From assembly GCA_013350335.1 (NCBI GenBank), contig CM023540.1:58194962-58258961 (forward strand): DNA of 64,000 nt. Reading direction: 5' to 3'. Numbering within the stretch: position 1 is the stretch's first letter; each line of letters begins with the position of its first letter. The position numbers and the translations under genes were made by a program. The notes beneath the pieces are model-generated. The model did not search any database. It had not been told where the DNA came from and worked only from the letters and a program-made list of their open reading frames with translations. This document shows positions 46,657 through 58,009 of this stretch, in pieces. The DNA is from Chimonanthus salicifolius (lineage: Eukaryota; Streptophyta; Magnoliopsida; Laurales; Calycanthaceae).

Positions 46657-47685
46657 GAGCACATATCCATGGACTTTGTAACAGGGTTGCCAAGGTCATC
46701 CAAGGGCAATGATGCAATATGGGTCATAGTGGACCGGTTGACCAAGTCTGCACATTTCATTCCCATCAAGATGACAGATTCATCAGAGACTTTGGGTCGA
46801 CGGTACATCCGGGAGATCATCAGGTTACATGGTATTCCCCGGTCTATTGTATCCGACAGGGATAGCCGATTCACCGGCAGAGTATGGCAGGGCTTACAGC
46901 CGATTCACAGCATTTCATCCACAAACTGATGGACAATCAGAGAGGACGATACAGACACTGGAGGATATGCTGAGAGCATGCATGCTAGACTTCAAGGCGG
47001 ATGGGAAGATCATTTGCCACTGGTGGAGTTCTCTTACAATAACAGTTACCAGGCAAGCCTCCAGATGGCTCCATTTGAGGCTTTCTATGGTAGGCCGTGT
47101 AGATCACCAGTGTGTTGGATAGAAGCCGGTGAGCCGGCATTGATTGGGCCGGATTTGGTTGCGGAGACTACAACACAGATTAAGTTGATACGGCAACATC
47201 TACTCACTGCATAGAGCCGTCAGAAGAGTTATGCCGACAAGAGGAGAAGGTTCCTCGAGTTTGAGGTGGGAGACTTAGTGTTCTTAAAAGTCTCGCCACG
47301 GAAAGGGCACATGAGGTTCGGAAAGAAAGGGAAACTGTCACCTAGATTTGTGGGGCCGTTTCCGATACTAAAGAGGGTGGGAGGAGTAGCTTATCAGTTG
47401 GCGCTCCCTCCACAATTATCATCTCTACATGATGTATTCCATGTATCTATGTTGAGGAAGTACAACCCTGATCCTTCTCATGTGATAAATGTTCAAGACA
47501 TCGATGTACAAAGGGATGTGACATATGTGGAGAAGCCGGTCAGAGTAATCGGGAGTGAACAGAGGGTACTGCGGAACCGCGCCATTCAGTTCGTCAAAAT
47601 GGTATGGGAACGGCATGGCAATGAAGATATCACTTGGGAACTTGAGTCGGAAATGAAAGCCGTTTATTCGGAGCTCTTTACATGA
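46657..47685 (+). pseudogene. G2 integrase core and chromodomain-like tail
   Basis: [15 protein letters not shown] (first D), [15 protein letters not shown] (second D), then a short deletion with frameshift near 46890, then [15 protein letters not shown] (Glu). Next come [26 protein letters not shown], a TAG at 47212-47214 (LLTA*), FEVGDLVFLKVSP, KLSPRFVGPFPIL, LHDVFHVSMLRKYNPDPSH and finally VLRNRAIQFVKMVWERHG and TWELESEM, the chromodomain-like end of Tekay-type elements thought to steer integration into heterochromatin. All three catalytic acids are visible but lie in different frames. Confidence 0.92.
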
Positions 47686-47730
47686 GATGTTCAGAACCCC
47701 TACTTTACTCGAATTTTCGGGACGAAAATT

Positions 47731-47747
47731 TTAAAAGAGGATTCTAT
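47731..47747 (+). promoter_or_regulatory. G2 polypurine tract
   Basis: TTAAAAGAGGATTCTAT lies immediately before the 3' LTR, preceded by the conserved TTTCGGGACGAAAAT block typical of Tekay-type 3' ends. Confidence 0.8.
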
Positions 47748-47770
47748 TGTAATGGCCCGAATTTTTAAAT

Positions 47771-47773
<3 letters not shown>

Positions 47774-47831
<58 letters not shown>
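47774..47831. repeat. (TA)n run in the G2 3' LTR
   Basis: A pure TA run of about 58 bp. The 5' LTR has only ATATATATA at the same place (39582-39590). Confidence 0.95.
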
Positions 47832-47836
<5 letters not shown>

Positions 47837-48939
47837 ATTATTTGTTTTAATAATGGAAAAATTGGAACTTTGATGTCACGAATATTAAATGGATCATAAT
47901 CTAGACAAAGACCCAAGTATGGTCCAATGGACCATGGATTTGATAGGATCCATCAAAAGGATCAATGATGGCCAAAGTGGGCCCGATAACCATGTGGGAT
48001 CCAATGGATCATAATGGATCCAAGCTCTAAGGTAAATAGTAGAAAATAATTTAATTAGGCCATGGGCCCAATGGTGACCCAATTAATTGGAATTAAACCC
48101 CCTAAGTTAATGATGAGATGATTAAGCTAACATAGCCAAGTGGGGCCCATCTACACCTCATCAAGTGAGGTGGCGGTTGACTAAGATTTGGTGGGGCGGC
48201 CACCATGGTTGACTTGGTCAACCATGGTGGATACATGAAAGATTTGAAGGGAATTAAATAGGAATTAAATTATGAAATTAAGAGGGCTAAGTTAAAGTAA
48301 CAAACTATATGATTGGGTGAGTCAAGATGATTCCCATTTTATTTGACTCACCCAAACTCATTGGAATGAGTTGTGACTCAAACCATTTCAACCACCCCCA
48401 CTAAGGGGACAAAGGCCCTAAAATTGGGGGCATGCAAGCCCATACCTCCCTCCATGCTTGGTTGGTGGAGGGAGTCAAACCAATCATCACACCCATCTCT
48501 CTCTCACTCTCTTCCTCTCCTCTCCAAACCGTCCTCCCTCTTGCAAGACCAAGAAATACACTAAGGAGAAAAGAAGAGAAAGAGACTTAGAGGAAAGGGA
48601 AGAAGAAGCTAAGTGTTGGCCGATCACTCCTAAGACCCAAGACTTGAGATATTTCCCCATTTCCTTCTTCGTTTTTCCCTCTCGAAGCTACTACACCTTG
48701 GCCGAACCAAACCTTGGTGACCTTACTTTGACCAAGCTCAACATTGCCGAGTATCAAGGAGGAAGAAGAAGGAGAAAGGTGAAGGAACAAGAGGAGCAAG
48801 AGACAACCGGGAAAACCAAGGATTGTAAGTATTTCCAAACATGTCGATTGTAAGTATTTCCAAACATGTCGTTATGGCTCTTTTAAGAGAATCGCGAAGG
48901 AAGGAAGTACAAAATATGCAATGGAGAAGACTGACAAAC

Positions 48940-49585
48940 AGTCAGTCGACTGAATCTGTGATTCAGTCGACTGAACTGACAATAAACGAACCAGAAACGA
49001 AGTTCTGGGAGTTTAAGCCGACTGAATCAGGGATTCAGTCGACTGAACTGATAATGGACGAATCATAAACGAGTTTCTGGGAGTTTCAGCCGACTGAATA
49101 AGGTATTCAGTCGACTGAACTAAGGATGATACACTACAGAAGGAGTTTCTGGAGGTTTCAACCAACTGAATCATGGATTCAGTCGACTGAACATAAACGT
49201 CTCGGAGAAGAAAGAAGATTATGGAAGTTTCAGCCGACTGAATGAATACTTATTGAACACGTAAGTGGTTAGTGATATTTCAGCCGACTGAATCTATGAT
49301 TTAGTCGACTGAAAATGAACTGGCAAAACGAACAGATAACCTGAGGCAAAGTCAGCCGACTGAATCTATGATTCAGTCGACTGAAAATGAACTGGCAAAA
49401 CGAACAGATAACCTGAGGCAAAGTCAGCCGACTGAATCTATGATTCAGTCGACTGAAAGAGTAGGAACCATGTTTCAGCCGACTGAATGTATATTTCCGT
49501 CGACTGAAACTGAACTGGTAAGAACAGACAGACAATCTGATTCAAAGTCAGCCGACTGAATCTGTGTTTCAGTCGACTGAATTGA
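48940..49585. repeat. TTCAGTCGACTGAA palindrome array, G2 3' LTR
   Basis: The same array as in the 5' LTR but with a duplicated 67-bp block (GAACTGGCAAAACGAACAG at 49317 and 49388), and without the three extra copies found at 41175-41240. Confidence 0.95.
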
Positions 49586-51609
49586 AGGGTACGGTTTTGA
49601 GTATTTTAAGTGATCGCTATTAAGCTGGTAGAAGAAATGGAAAATTATATTAAATTAAAGGGACTGATTTTAATGATCCTACGACACGATTTGGTAAGAC
49701 ATTAACGGACCTGAGTGTATGGAACAGTTATGGATTAAATTATGTGTGTAATTTTAGTCAATGGGAAGAGAGTATAAGTTGAGGGATGATTATGTTAATC
49801 TTGTAACGTGGTTAAAGACCATTAATGAACATAGGTTTACGATCAGTTAGAGACTTAATCGTGGATAAGATATAGACTAACATGGAAATGCATAATAAGG
49901 TATTGGCACATCGCAACGGTACACGAACGGCGACCGGGATTGTCGGACGAGAACAGAAAAGGACATTATCATTATTTGGTAGGATTCCTACCTTATTGTA
50001 AGCGATGGATATATGATGGTATTTTAAATTATTTTGGTTTGGCTTATGATGGATTTATGATTATGATTTATCTTATGACAAGTTTTAAGTTATGAATTAT
50101 ATGGATTATATTTTAACATTATGCACTATATGGCTATGTATGGTATATCAAAATTATGGTTTATCTATATATACTACATAGCATAATGCACTACATCTCA
50201 TGCATGGCATGGGCGGAAAAAAATAAACAAATCGGAGTCCATGCTCCGTCGGGGCGACCGAGAACAGACATGGGGACATTGATATGGTATCACCGGAGTC
50301 CATGCTCCGTCGGGGCGACCGAGAAGCAAGCATGGGGACACCTTGACGAGGATTTGCCGTCAAGGGGGATAAGAAATTTCGTGATGATGTAGATGATGGG
50401 TGGGACACATGACATAAGCACCCATGGCATAGCATTCATCACATGCTTATTTTGTTATATGTTATTTTATCGGTATGTGTATTATTTCTAATCCATGTGC
50501 TAGCCCTACTCGGAGTCCTACTGGGCGCGTTGACTAACGCCCTACTTCCACCCTAGCTGATGATACAGGAGACGGAGGAAACAGTGGGCGTGACGGGAGT
50601 CAGGCTTAGGGGCGTAGGGAAGCGGCTATTTTGTTTATCAAGTTTTATTTTGGAAATATTGTAACTCAAGTAACATAGCTTGTTGAATTGTAATAATTTT
50701 GGATTTATCACTATGGTCTGGATTAAACTCTGTATGTTAACATTTTGAGATATAATCATGAACATGGGGGTATTTTGGTAATTTGAATGTTGTATCTTCC
50801 CTTCTATCTAAAACCGATAGGATAGTATCTATTATAATGTTCCGCATGTAACTATGTTCCGCGAGCTTACTTCCTATGCGTGAACCGTACTCGTAGACTT
50901 TGTTCCGCGCACGCGTGGGGTTGGCCAGTTAAGGGCCGGGCTTTATGAGTCCGGACTTAACTCTCGTCGTGACGTCCGCGCCGTTATCACTTTGATTTAA
51001 TTCAAAAAAAAAAAACAGACTCCGAAATATAGTGAAAATGGGCGGGCGTTACATTCCCTCTACTTCCAGGTCCATTAGTCTAGGTCCTTTATCCATTAGA
51101 TCTGTATTTACATGTTTCCTAAGCATCCTAGTGTGATTGTCCCATTTGAAATCATGGTAAGATCCACTTACCTTGAGGGATTTGCAGGTGTACTCGAGTG
51201 GATGAAGGATGCGTTCCTTGCTTTCTTCCTTCCTTGCTAGCTTGATTTCTCCTTCCTCTTTGCCTCGTTCCTTTTCTTCTTCGCGGTAGATGAAGTTTGT
51301 AGTGAGTGGAAGAGCTCATTGCCGAGATGGAGTTGAGGGGTGAGTGAGAAGGTAAGATTTGAGCGAATGAAACTAGGTGGTCTCTCTATTTTCTTCTTTC
51401 TTTTCCTCTCTTTCTTTTATTTGTTTCTCTTCTCTCTTTCATTTTCTCTTCCTTTATTCTCCCTTTTCCCTCCCTTTTATCTTCTCTTTTGGTTGCCTAA
51501 GACCCTTAAATGGGTGGTTAGCAACTGGGAATCTGCGTGGGAGGATAACCACGCATGGAAGATTGAGTGGGTGACGGTAGCGAGAAGTGCATGTTAGAGA
51601 CGTTTGGAC

Positions 51610-51870
51610 TACCCTAACACATCAACCTCGTCGATGTGTTTACAATTTGATTCCACGATATATCGAGATGGTCGATATGTCCATCTGGGCGTTTTGTACT
51701 TAGCTTATTCTGGTTTTGACCTTTTGCCAATACATCTATCACGTCGATGCATCCCACTGGCAATTTAAGTTTCGAGTTCAGATTTCAGTTTCCACCGACA
51801 CATCGATCCAGTCGATGCATCGTCTGGGGATGTACAGTTTGCCGACACATCGACCCAGTCGATGTATCGT
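51610..51870. repeat. G1 palindrome cluster, continuation after G2
   Basis: ATCAACCTCGTCGATG, ATATCGAGATGGTCGATAT, CATCGATCCAGTCGATGCATC and CATCGACCCAGTCGATG-type words, each a short inverted repeat, spaced about 50-70 bp. Confidence 0.85.
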
Positions 51871-52011
51871 CTGAGGGAAATTAGTTTCCCCTATTTCTTT
51901 AATGTACATTTACCACATTTTATTCATATCATTTTTGGATCAACAATCTCATCATTCATTTAAAGAGAAATTACGTACAAAAATAGGGAGTTAAAACTCC
52001 GGGTCCTTACA

Positions 52012-52040
52012 ATAGTACCACCTTTTAGAATTTTCGTCTT
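52012..52040 (-). promoter_or_regulatory. G1 polypurine tract and 3' conserved block
   Basis: The minus strand reads CAAGACGAAAATTC then TAAAAGGTGGTACTAT, directly before the 3' LTR, matching the G2 arrangement. Confidence 0.75.
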
Positions 52041-52075
52041 GAAAATTAGACGAAGATTAGGTTCCAAAACAAAAT

Positions 52076-53240
52076 TTAAACAAACAGTTTAGGATGAGAT
52101 GCCCTTATTTCTAATTCTATTTCCCAAGTGGGTTCTTCATTTCTGTGTCGTTCCCAAACCACTTTGAGGAAAGGGATAACTTTGTTCCTTAGTACCTTTT
52201 GTTCGGCATCTATGATTCTGATAGGCCTCTCAACATTGGATACGTCGCGCTGAACATCTAGCTCTTGAACATCCAAGACATGTGATAGATCAGGATTGTA
52301 TTTTCGCAGCATTGAGACATGAAATACATCGTACATGCTTGACATCTTTGCGGGAAGTTTTATGCGATACGCAACTTCGCCGATCTTTTCAATGATAGGG
52401 CGGTCCAACAAATCTTGGAGATAGTTTTCACTTCTTTCCAAACCACGTATGATCCTTGTGTGGCGAGACATTTAGGAACACTCGGTCTCCCACCTCAAAT
52501 GTTAAAGACATTCTCCTCCTATCTGCATAGCTCTTCTGTCGACTCTGAGTAGTCAACAGGTGTTGTCGAATGACTTTGATTTGTTCTGTTGTTTCCGCGA
52601 CCAAATCTTGTCCAATAAGTGCAGTCTCTCCTTCCTCAGTCCAACAAACTGGGGACCTATAGGGTCGACCATACAATGCCCAAATGGAGTCATCTGAAGG
52701 CTCATCTGGTAACTGTTGTTGTATGAAAACTCCACTAGTGGAAGGTGATCCTCCCAATTGCCACGGAAATCTAGCATACAAGCTCTCAGCATATCTTTTA
52801 ATGTCTGTATAGTTCTCTTTGATTGTCCATCCGTTTGGAGATGGAATGTTGTGTTATACAGTAAATCTGTGCCCATGGCTGTTTGCAAATTCTGCCATAC
52901 CCTGCCTGTGAATCTGTCGCCATGATCGGACACAATAATCCTGGGTATCCCATGTAATCTGACAATGTCCTTAATGTACCGCTTGCCCAATGTCTCAACT
53001 GAATCCGTCATTTTGATAGGAAAAAAGTGCGCTGATTTTGTGAGACGGTCAATTATGACCCATACGACGTCATTGCCCTTTGAAGATCTAGGCAATCCAG
53101 TGACGAAGTCCATTGCAATATGTTCCCATTTTCACTCGGGTATAGAAAGAGGTTTGAGTAGACTAGGTGGCTTTCAATGTTCTGTTTTGACTCTCTGACA
53201 TGTCAAACACCTGGACACAAACTCTGCCACATCTTTCTTG
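52076..53240 (-). pseudogene. G1 integrase and chromodomain-like tail
   Basis: [15 protein letters not shown] (53113 onward), [26 protein letters not shown], then TDGQSKRTIQ, where G2 has SERT: the catalytic Glu is replaced by Lys. [12 protein letters not shown] follows, a frame change, FEVGDRVFLNVSP (52781-52428 frame), another frame change, then MYDVFHVSMLRKYNPDLSH and VLRNKVIPFLKVVWERHR with TWEIELEI (52471-52076). Even without the frame breaks, this integrase would be inactive. Confidence 0.88.
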
Positions 53241-54240
53241 AGTCGACACTATCAATATTGTCTCTTAAGATCTTGGTACATTTTAATACTTCCGGGGTGT
53301 ATGGAGAATTTGGATTTATGGGCTTTCGTTAGTAGTTTTTCCCTGCAGTCTTTCGATACATAGATTCTGTCTCTGAACATAAGACCCTGTCCAAGCTGCA
53401 TCTGCCAGTCTTGCACTGTCTCTCCTGCAGTTAATTTGGCCCATACCTCTATCACTTCGGAATATGACATTTGTGCCTGTTCAATTTTCAATGTCATGGT
53501 AGAGTGTACAATTAAGTTGTACACGTGTCCTCTGCCACTCATCTGCAAATTCAAATTCTCAAGTGTTGACAGCATCTCCCATTCTTGCACAATCAAATTT
53601 GCTACGGCCCTATGAGTCATGCGACTAAGTGCATCCGCGACGTTGTTTGCTTTGTCCGGATGATAGTGAAGGGCAAAGTCATAATCTTGGAGGTATTTCA
53701 TCCATCTTCTCTTCCTTGCATTGAGGTCATTTTGATTAAACAAGTATTTTAGACTTGTGATCAGAGTATACCTCAAATCTTTCTTCGTAGAGATAGTGTC
53801 GTCAACTTTTAAGAACGGAGCACTGCTGCCAATTCAAGATCATGGACAGGATAATTCCGCTTGTGAATTTTCAATTGTCGGGAACCGTAAGCCACTACAT
53901 GTGTATCTTGGGTAAGAGAACACCCAAGTCCATTACCTGACACATCACAATACACTTCATATCTTTTACCTCGCTCTGGGAGGATTAAGATAAGAGTTGT
54001 TATGAGTCTTTCTTTCAGCTCTTCAAATCTCCTGTTGCACAGATCGGTCCATTCGAACTTGACTCATTTTTTAGTCAATCGGGTGAGTGGGGCTACAATC
54101 TTTGAGATATCTGTAATGAACTTGCGATAATATCCTGACAACCTAAGGAAACTTCAAATTTCCGTAACATTCTTTGGAGCTTTCCAATCTCTTACTGCCA
54201 CTACCTTTGCTGGGTATACTGTTATTCTTTCTGCCGTCAT
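53241..54240 (-). pseudogene. G1 RT thumb, RNase H and integrase zinc region
   Basis: From 54240: YPAKVVAVRDWKAPKNVTE and LSGYYRKFITDISKI (connection region), then a degraded RNase H ([21 protein letters not shown]), and the frame 53776-53252 with SLKYLFNQNDLN, YHPDKANNVADALSR, WQMQLGQGLMFRDRIYV and HKSKFSIHPGSIKMYQDLK. Several stops and frame changes. It begins right at the G3 edge: no RT fingers or palm are present between protease and this point. Confidence 0.85.
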
Positions 54241-57200
54241 AACGCCCCTCCCTCTAACCACCGTCATCAGAGTAATATATTAGGAATATTTTAGTGGAGA
54301 GGGAAGTGAGCGTCACGACACGAGCCAAGTCTGAGTTCGAAGACCTGACCCTTGACTGGCCCAACTAGTGTGTGCATGATATTTTGCACTCTCTCATAAT
54401 CCTGCAGAAATTTAAAACATTTTGAACTTTGTATGAATAGTCAGCACATCTCAAAGCAAGATAATTCCCACATACTAGAGTCAAATACAAAACAACTTAA
54501 ATACATGTTTAGTCATAAATATTACATTCCCCGAAATAACAACATTCTTACAAATTTACATTGTCTTCTAATTTCCAAATTACAAGTACATTAAGCCAAG
54601 CTACTCAAGCTTCAATTCTTGTATCCATCTCGCTCATATTCGGCCATCACTTAATCTGATTTCATCTGCGCACTACAACCTGCATACACAATCTGGATGG
54701 GGGAAATTTATGGGCTTAGTCAACGCGTCCAATAGGAATTTCGATCACATAATATGCACTACTACGTGTCATACTAAGACAATATACATACTTGTCCTCT
54801 TATCAAATCTCGATTTTATCTTATTTCAAAATTATATAAAATCCATACTCCGAAACATATTTAGGTCGTAAAAATCCATATTTAGATCACAAACTATCTT
54901 CTTTCAAGATATACATAGTACTTTCCTTAAAATATTCATCGCACTACAAATCTCATATTCAACTCGTTAGGGAAAGCTCACACTTGAAAACATAATACAT
55001 ATTTCATTCTCAAAAACAGTGTTGAACCAGTGCTTTTAATGAAATTGTATTCAATTGTTCTTTCAAAATACTACATGCCAACCATATATCAAAGAACTTT
55101 TCTCAAGACTCATTTCTATATTATTTAAGGAAAACCTCCCGTTCAACACATATATAGTATATATTTCCTCCCATTATTTTTAGATCAAGATACGAATCTC
55201 AAGACAAGACCATAACCATTTCATAGTGAAAATACCACATTGAAAATTCATCATTAAGACCTTTCACGAAAACCATACTCTTTCCTTTATTTCAAATGTC
55301 ATACTCAATTCATGTAAATATTCATCAATATGTAACATGTTGTGGCATGGGTGTCATAATTCATGCATACCGTTATCATGTCCCATGCATAGGTATTTCA
55401 ATATTTACTTTAGAACAACGGGGCATTTCATCCTCTCGTATACTCATTTTATATTCATCATTTGGGATGTCCTATTACATGTCATCATTAAACTCAACCG
55501 GTTCCACCAGAAACATTCTTTCTTGGCCATACATACACGAAATCAAAGCCTGCCCGGGACAATTCAGTACTTTGATTCATCAATCATAACACGACACCAA
55601 AGCCCATCCCGACATTCGGCACTTTGGTTCGTTGACAATAACCCCATAACAATAATCATGACCCTAAGGTCCATTTGGACAAACTGATCATTTCTTTTCA
55701 TTTCATGTCTTTCCCAGCCCTATCTTCATGCATGAGGAGTATGAATGTAAATGAATGCTAATGTCCTTACATATATCATATCTTCAATCATTATCAAGAA
55801 GATGAAACATATATTTTCATCATAAACACTTTATACCTTCAAAATGCATTAACTCTATTCAACATAATCATATAGATTCTTTATGTATGATTTACGAAAT
55901 CCAAGATAGTTCAAAACCCCATATAATTGGAGTCTATAATGTACATTTCAAAGCACCTCATCTATCATATAATTCTAGATTGTGAAATAGTCCAAAGTAC
56001 TTCAATTGAAAATAAACTCAATTTAATAAATCAAGAACACATGATTTTCAAATGGACTCAAAACATCATTTTCTTATTGTTAATAGGGTATTAGATTCAC
56101 ACCATTGCATTTCAACGAAGTAGCAAAACCTACCTGATCTTAGCCGATTAGCAAATACAAGCGATCCACGAGCTAACTCGTTCGATCCCGGGTTCACACT
56201 TTGACCCTTCGTTCATTGTTCATGCATAGAAAATATAACATACATATCATTAGAATTTATTTCCACTAATTGTTCTAAATTTCTAATATTTACATTTTCT
56301 TTCACCACCTCTAAGGTCTCATTAGGTCCTGTAGCTCAATTAGATAAACGCTAACATAACCTAGGTGATCCCACAATAATGATCAAAACAAGAGTGTGGG
56401 GTTAAGATCAAAACAGTCTGTTTCTAGCTCGGAACTTAGGTCAATCTATTCGGAACTTCCGAAGCTTCTGAACATCCAGGTTATCCTTCGAACCGTTTGA
56501 AGTATACAATGACACTGGTCTGTTCGGAACTTGGTTTCGGAACCTCCGAATCAAGTTGCAAGACTTTGGAACTTCTAAGCTTCCTCTCGTTACTTCCGAG
56601 ACATGTAATTTCTCAATTCACACTAGATTGCTCGGAACCTAATCTCGGTACTTCCGAGTCAGGTTCTGAGATCTCGAGTCCTTTTTTGGACTTAACAGAT
56701 TTTTTTCCTACGTGTTTAGTTCTTCCTGGGGTCCATTGGTCTTCTCGGAACTTGGCATCGGAACGTCCGAGCCAGGTTCTGAGACCTCATACCTTGCTAT
56801 AGTTCTCAGAACGTCATTCGTTCCCTCGGACTGTCCGAGCTTTGGAACTTGTCTCGAAATGTCTGAGGCAGATTTCGAGACAGGTTCTGATACTTGTCTT
56901 CTTCAGACAGTCACTTGCAGAAAACTGCAGTGCGGGCCTAGTTTCTTGAACTCGAGAATCACAAAAGGGTAGGTCATTGGCCTTGATTTTTATACCTAAC
57001 CTCCTAGATTGATTCCGCATGTGATTTATCACATTTTAGAAGGTTAATACTCATGATTTGATTAGTAAATACATGGATTTTAAATCAAATTCCATGAGTT
57101 GTGAGAAAACCCAAAAAACTTCAATTTTTCCAATTTCTATTTCCTTAATCCAAATTCGTCTTGGGTTGATTCTAAACCATCCCGATCTTCAAATTAAGTC

Positions 57201-58004
57201 TTAATACTAAGTCTAGGGAGAAAAACTAACCTCAAAACTAACCTCTTATGAAGCTTTTCCAAATATTTCTCTTACTTCTTTCTTCTTCCTTTCTTCCCTT
57301 CTTCTCTTACTTTCTCCCTTGCTTGAATTTCACTAATGGAGGAGAGAGATGAGGCGGAAAACCATGTGGAATGTGGAAGAAGGGGGTGCACAGTGGAGAG
57401 GAAGAGGTAGGGTGTGGTTGCCGTGTGAGAGAGAAGGAGAGGAGAGTTTGCCGTGTAAGAGAAATGAAACAAAGGGAGTGCCGTGTGGAGTGGAATAAAA
57501 TGGGGAGTAGAGGCTTTTCCTTCCTTTGGTTTCCCTAACTTACAGAGGTTTGTCTTGTCATTCCATGTGACATGCTACCTCACCACACCTTGCCACGTCA
57601 CCGCTCATGTGGCATGTCGCCACATCATCCATTTAATTCCACCTCTTAAATTTCACACTTAGTTAATTATTTCCTTAATCCCACTCCATTAATTAATATT
57701 CAATGGGATTAACAAGATAAATTAAATCATCCTTAATCTCACTTAATTAACTAATCACCAAGATTTCCATCAATTAATTTAATTAATTATATTCCACTCC
57801 ACTTTCAAAATTATTTAATTAAATCATCTCTTAATTTAATCTTTCTTAAATCTCGTTTAATTACTCCATCACCCCTCTAATATCTTAATTAAATCCCACT
57901 TAAATCCATTTTAATTACTTAATTAAGTCATCATTAATCTCAATTAATTATTAATCACCCTTTCTAATCCCGTTAATTAGTATTAAAATTTTCGGGGTGT
58001 TACA
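54241..58004 (-). mobile_element. Gypsy LTR G3 inside G1
   Basis: A 3764-bp LTR-like block. The plus strand starts AACGCCCCTCCC (the expected TGT is missing) and ends TTCGGGGTGTTACA. Flanking GTCAT (54236-54240) and GTAAT (58005-58009) may be a 5-bp duplication with one change. It holds its own palindrome cluster (56440-56900), AT-rich halves and the conserved GTCACGACACGAGCC block (54312) found in the other gypsy LTRs. No coding region. The flanking G1 sequence does not join up (protease on one side, RT thumb on the other). Confidence 0.75.
56440..56900. repeat. TCGGAACNTCCGA palindrome cluster in G3
   Basis: Five to six units such as TTCGGAACTTCCGAA (56458), TCGGAACCTCCGA (56535), TCGGTACTTCCGA (56645), TCGGAACGTCCGA (56759) and TCGGACTGTCCGA (56827), each next to a TCGGAACTTGG-type half site. 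Spacing is about 70-115 bp. Confidence 0.85.
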
Positions 58005-58009
58005 GTAAT

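Larger units (their letters stand above)
39557..51053 (+). mobile_element. Ty3/gypsy element G2 (Tekay-like chromovirus), both LTRs
   Basis: An 11.5-kb element with duplication TTCCC (39552-39556 and 51054-51058). The 5' LTR is 39557-42777, PBS 42780-42791, gag-pol 43258-47685, PPT about 47731-47747, and the 3' LTR 47748-51053. Gene order is Gag, protease, RT, RNase H, integrase, chromodomain-like tail. LTRs are very similar by eye outside repeat tracts, so this is the youngest large insertion here, yet its reading frame is broken at least six times. Confidence 0.95.
47748..51053 (+). repeat. G2 3' LTR
   Basis: 3306 bp, TGTAATGGCCCG to GGGCGTTACA. Compared with the 5' LTR it has a TA run (47774-47831), a 25-bp duplication (ATTGTAAGTATTTCC units at 48822 and 48847), a 36-bp insertion near 48180-48225, a re-arranged palindrome array and one fewer 60-bp unit. 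Confidence 0.93.
37675..52011 (-). repeat. G1 3' LTR, split by G2
   Basis: The plus strand starts TGTGATGACCCGCCC and ends CCGGGTCCTTACA. Own sequence is 37675-39556 and 51059-52011 (about 2.8 kb). The joined flanks match the right LTR at 62926 (TTCCCTCTACTT), confirming the empty site. Confidence 0.9.
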
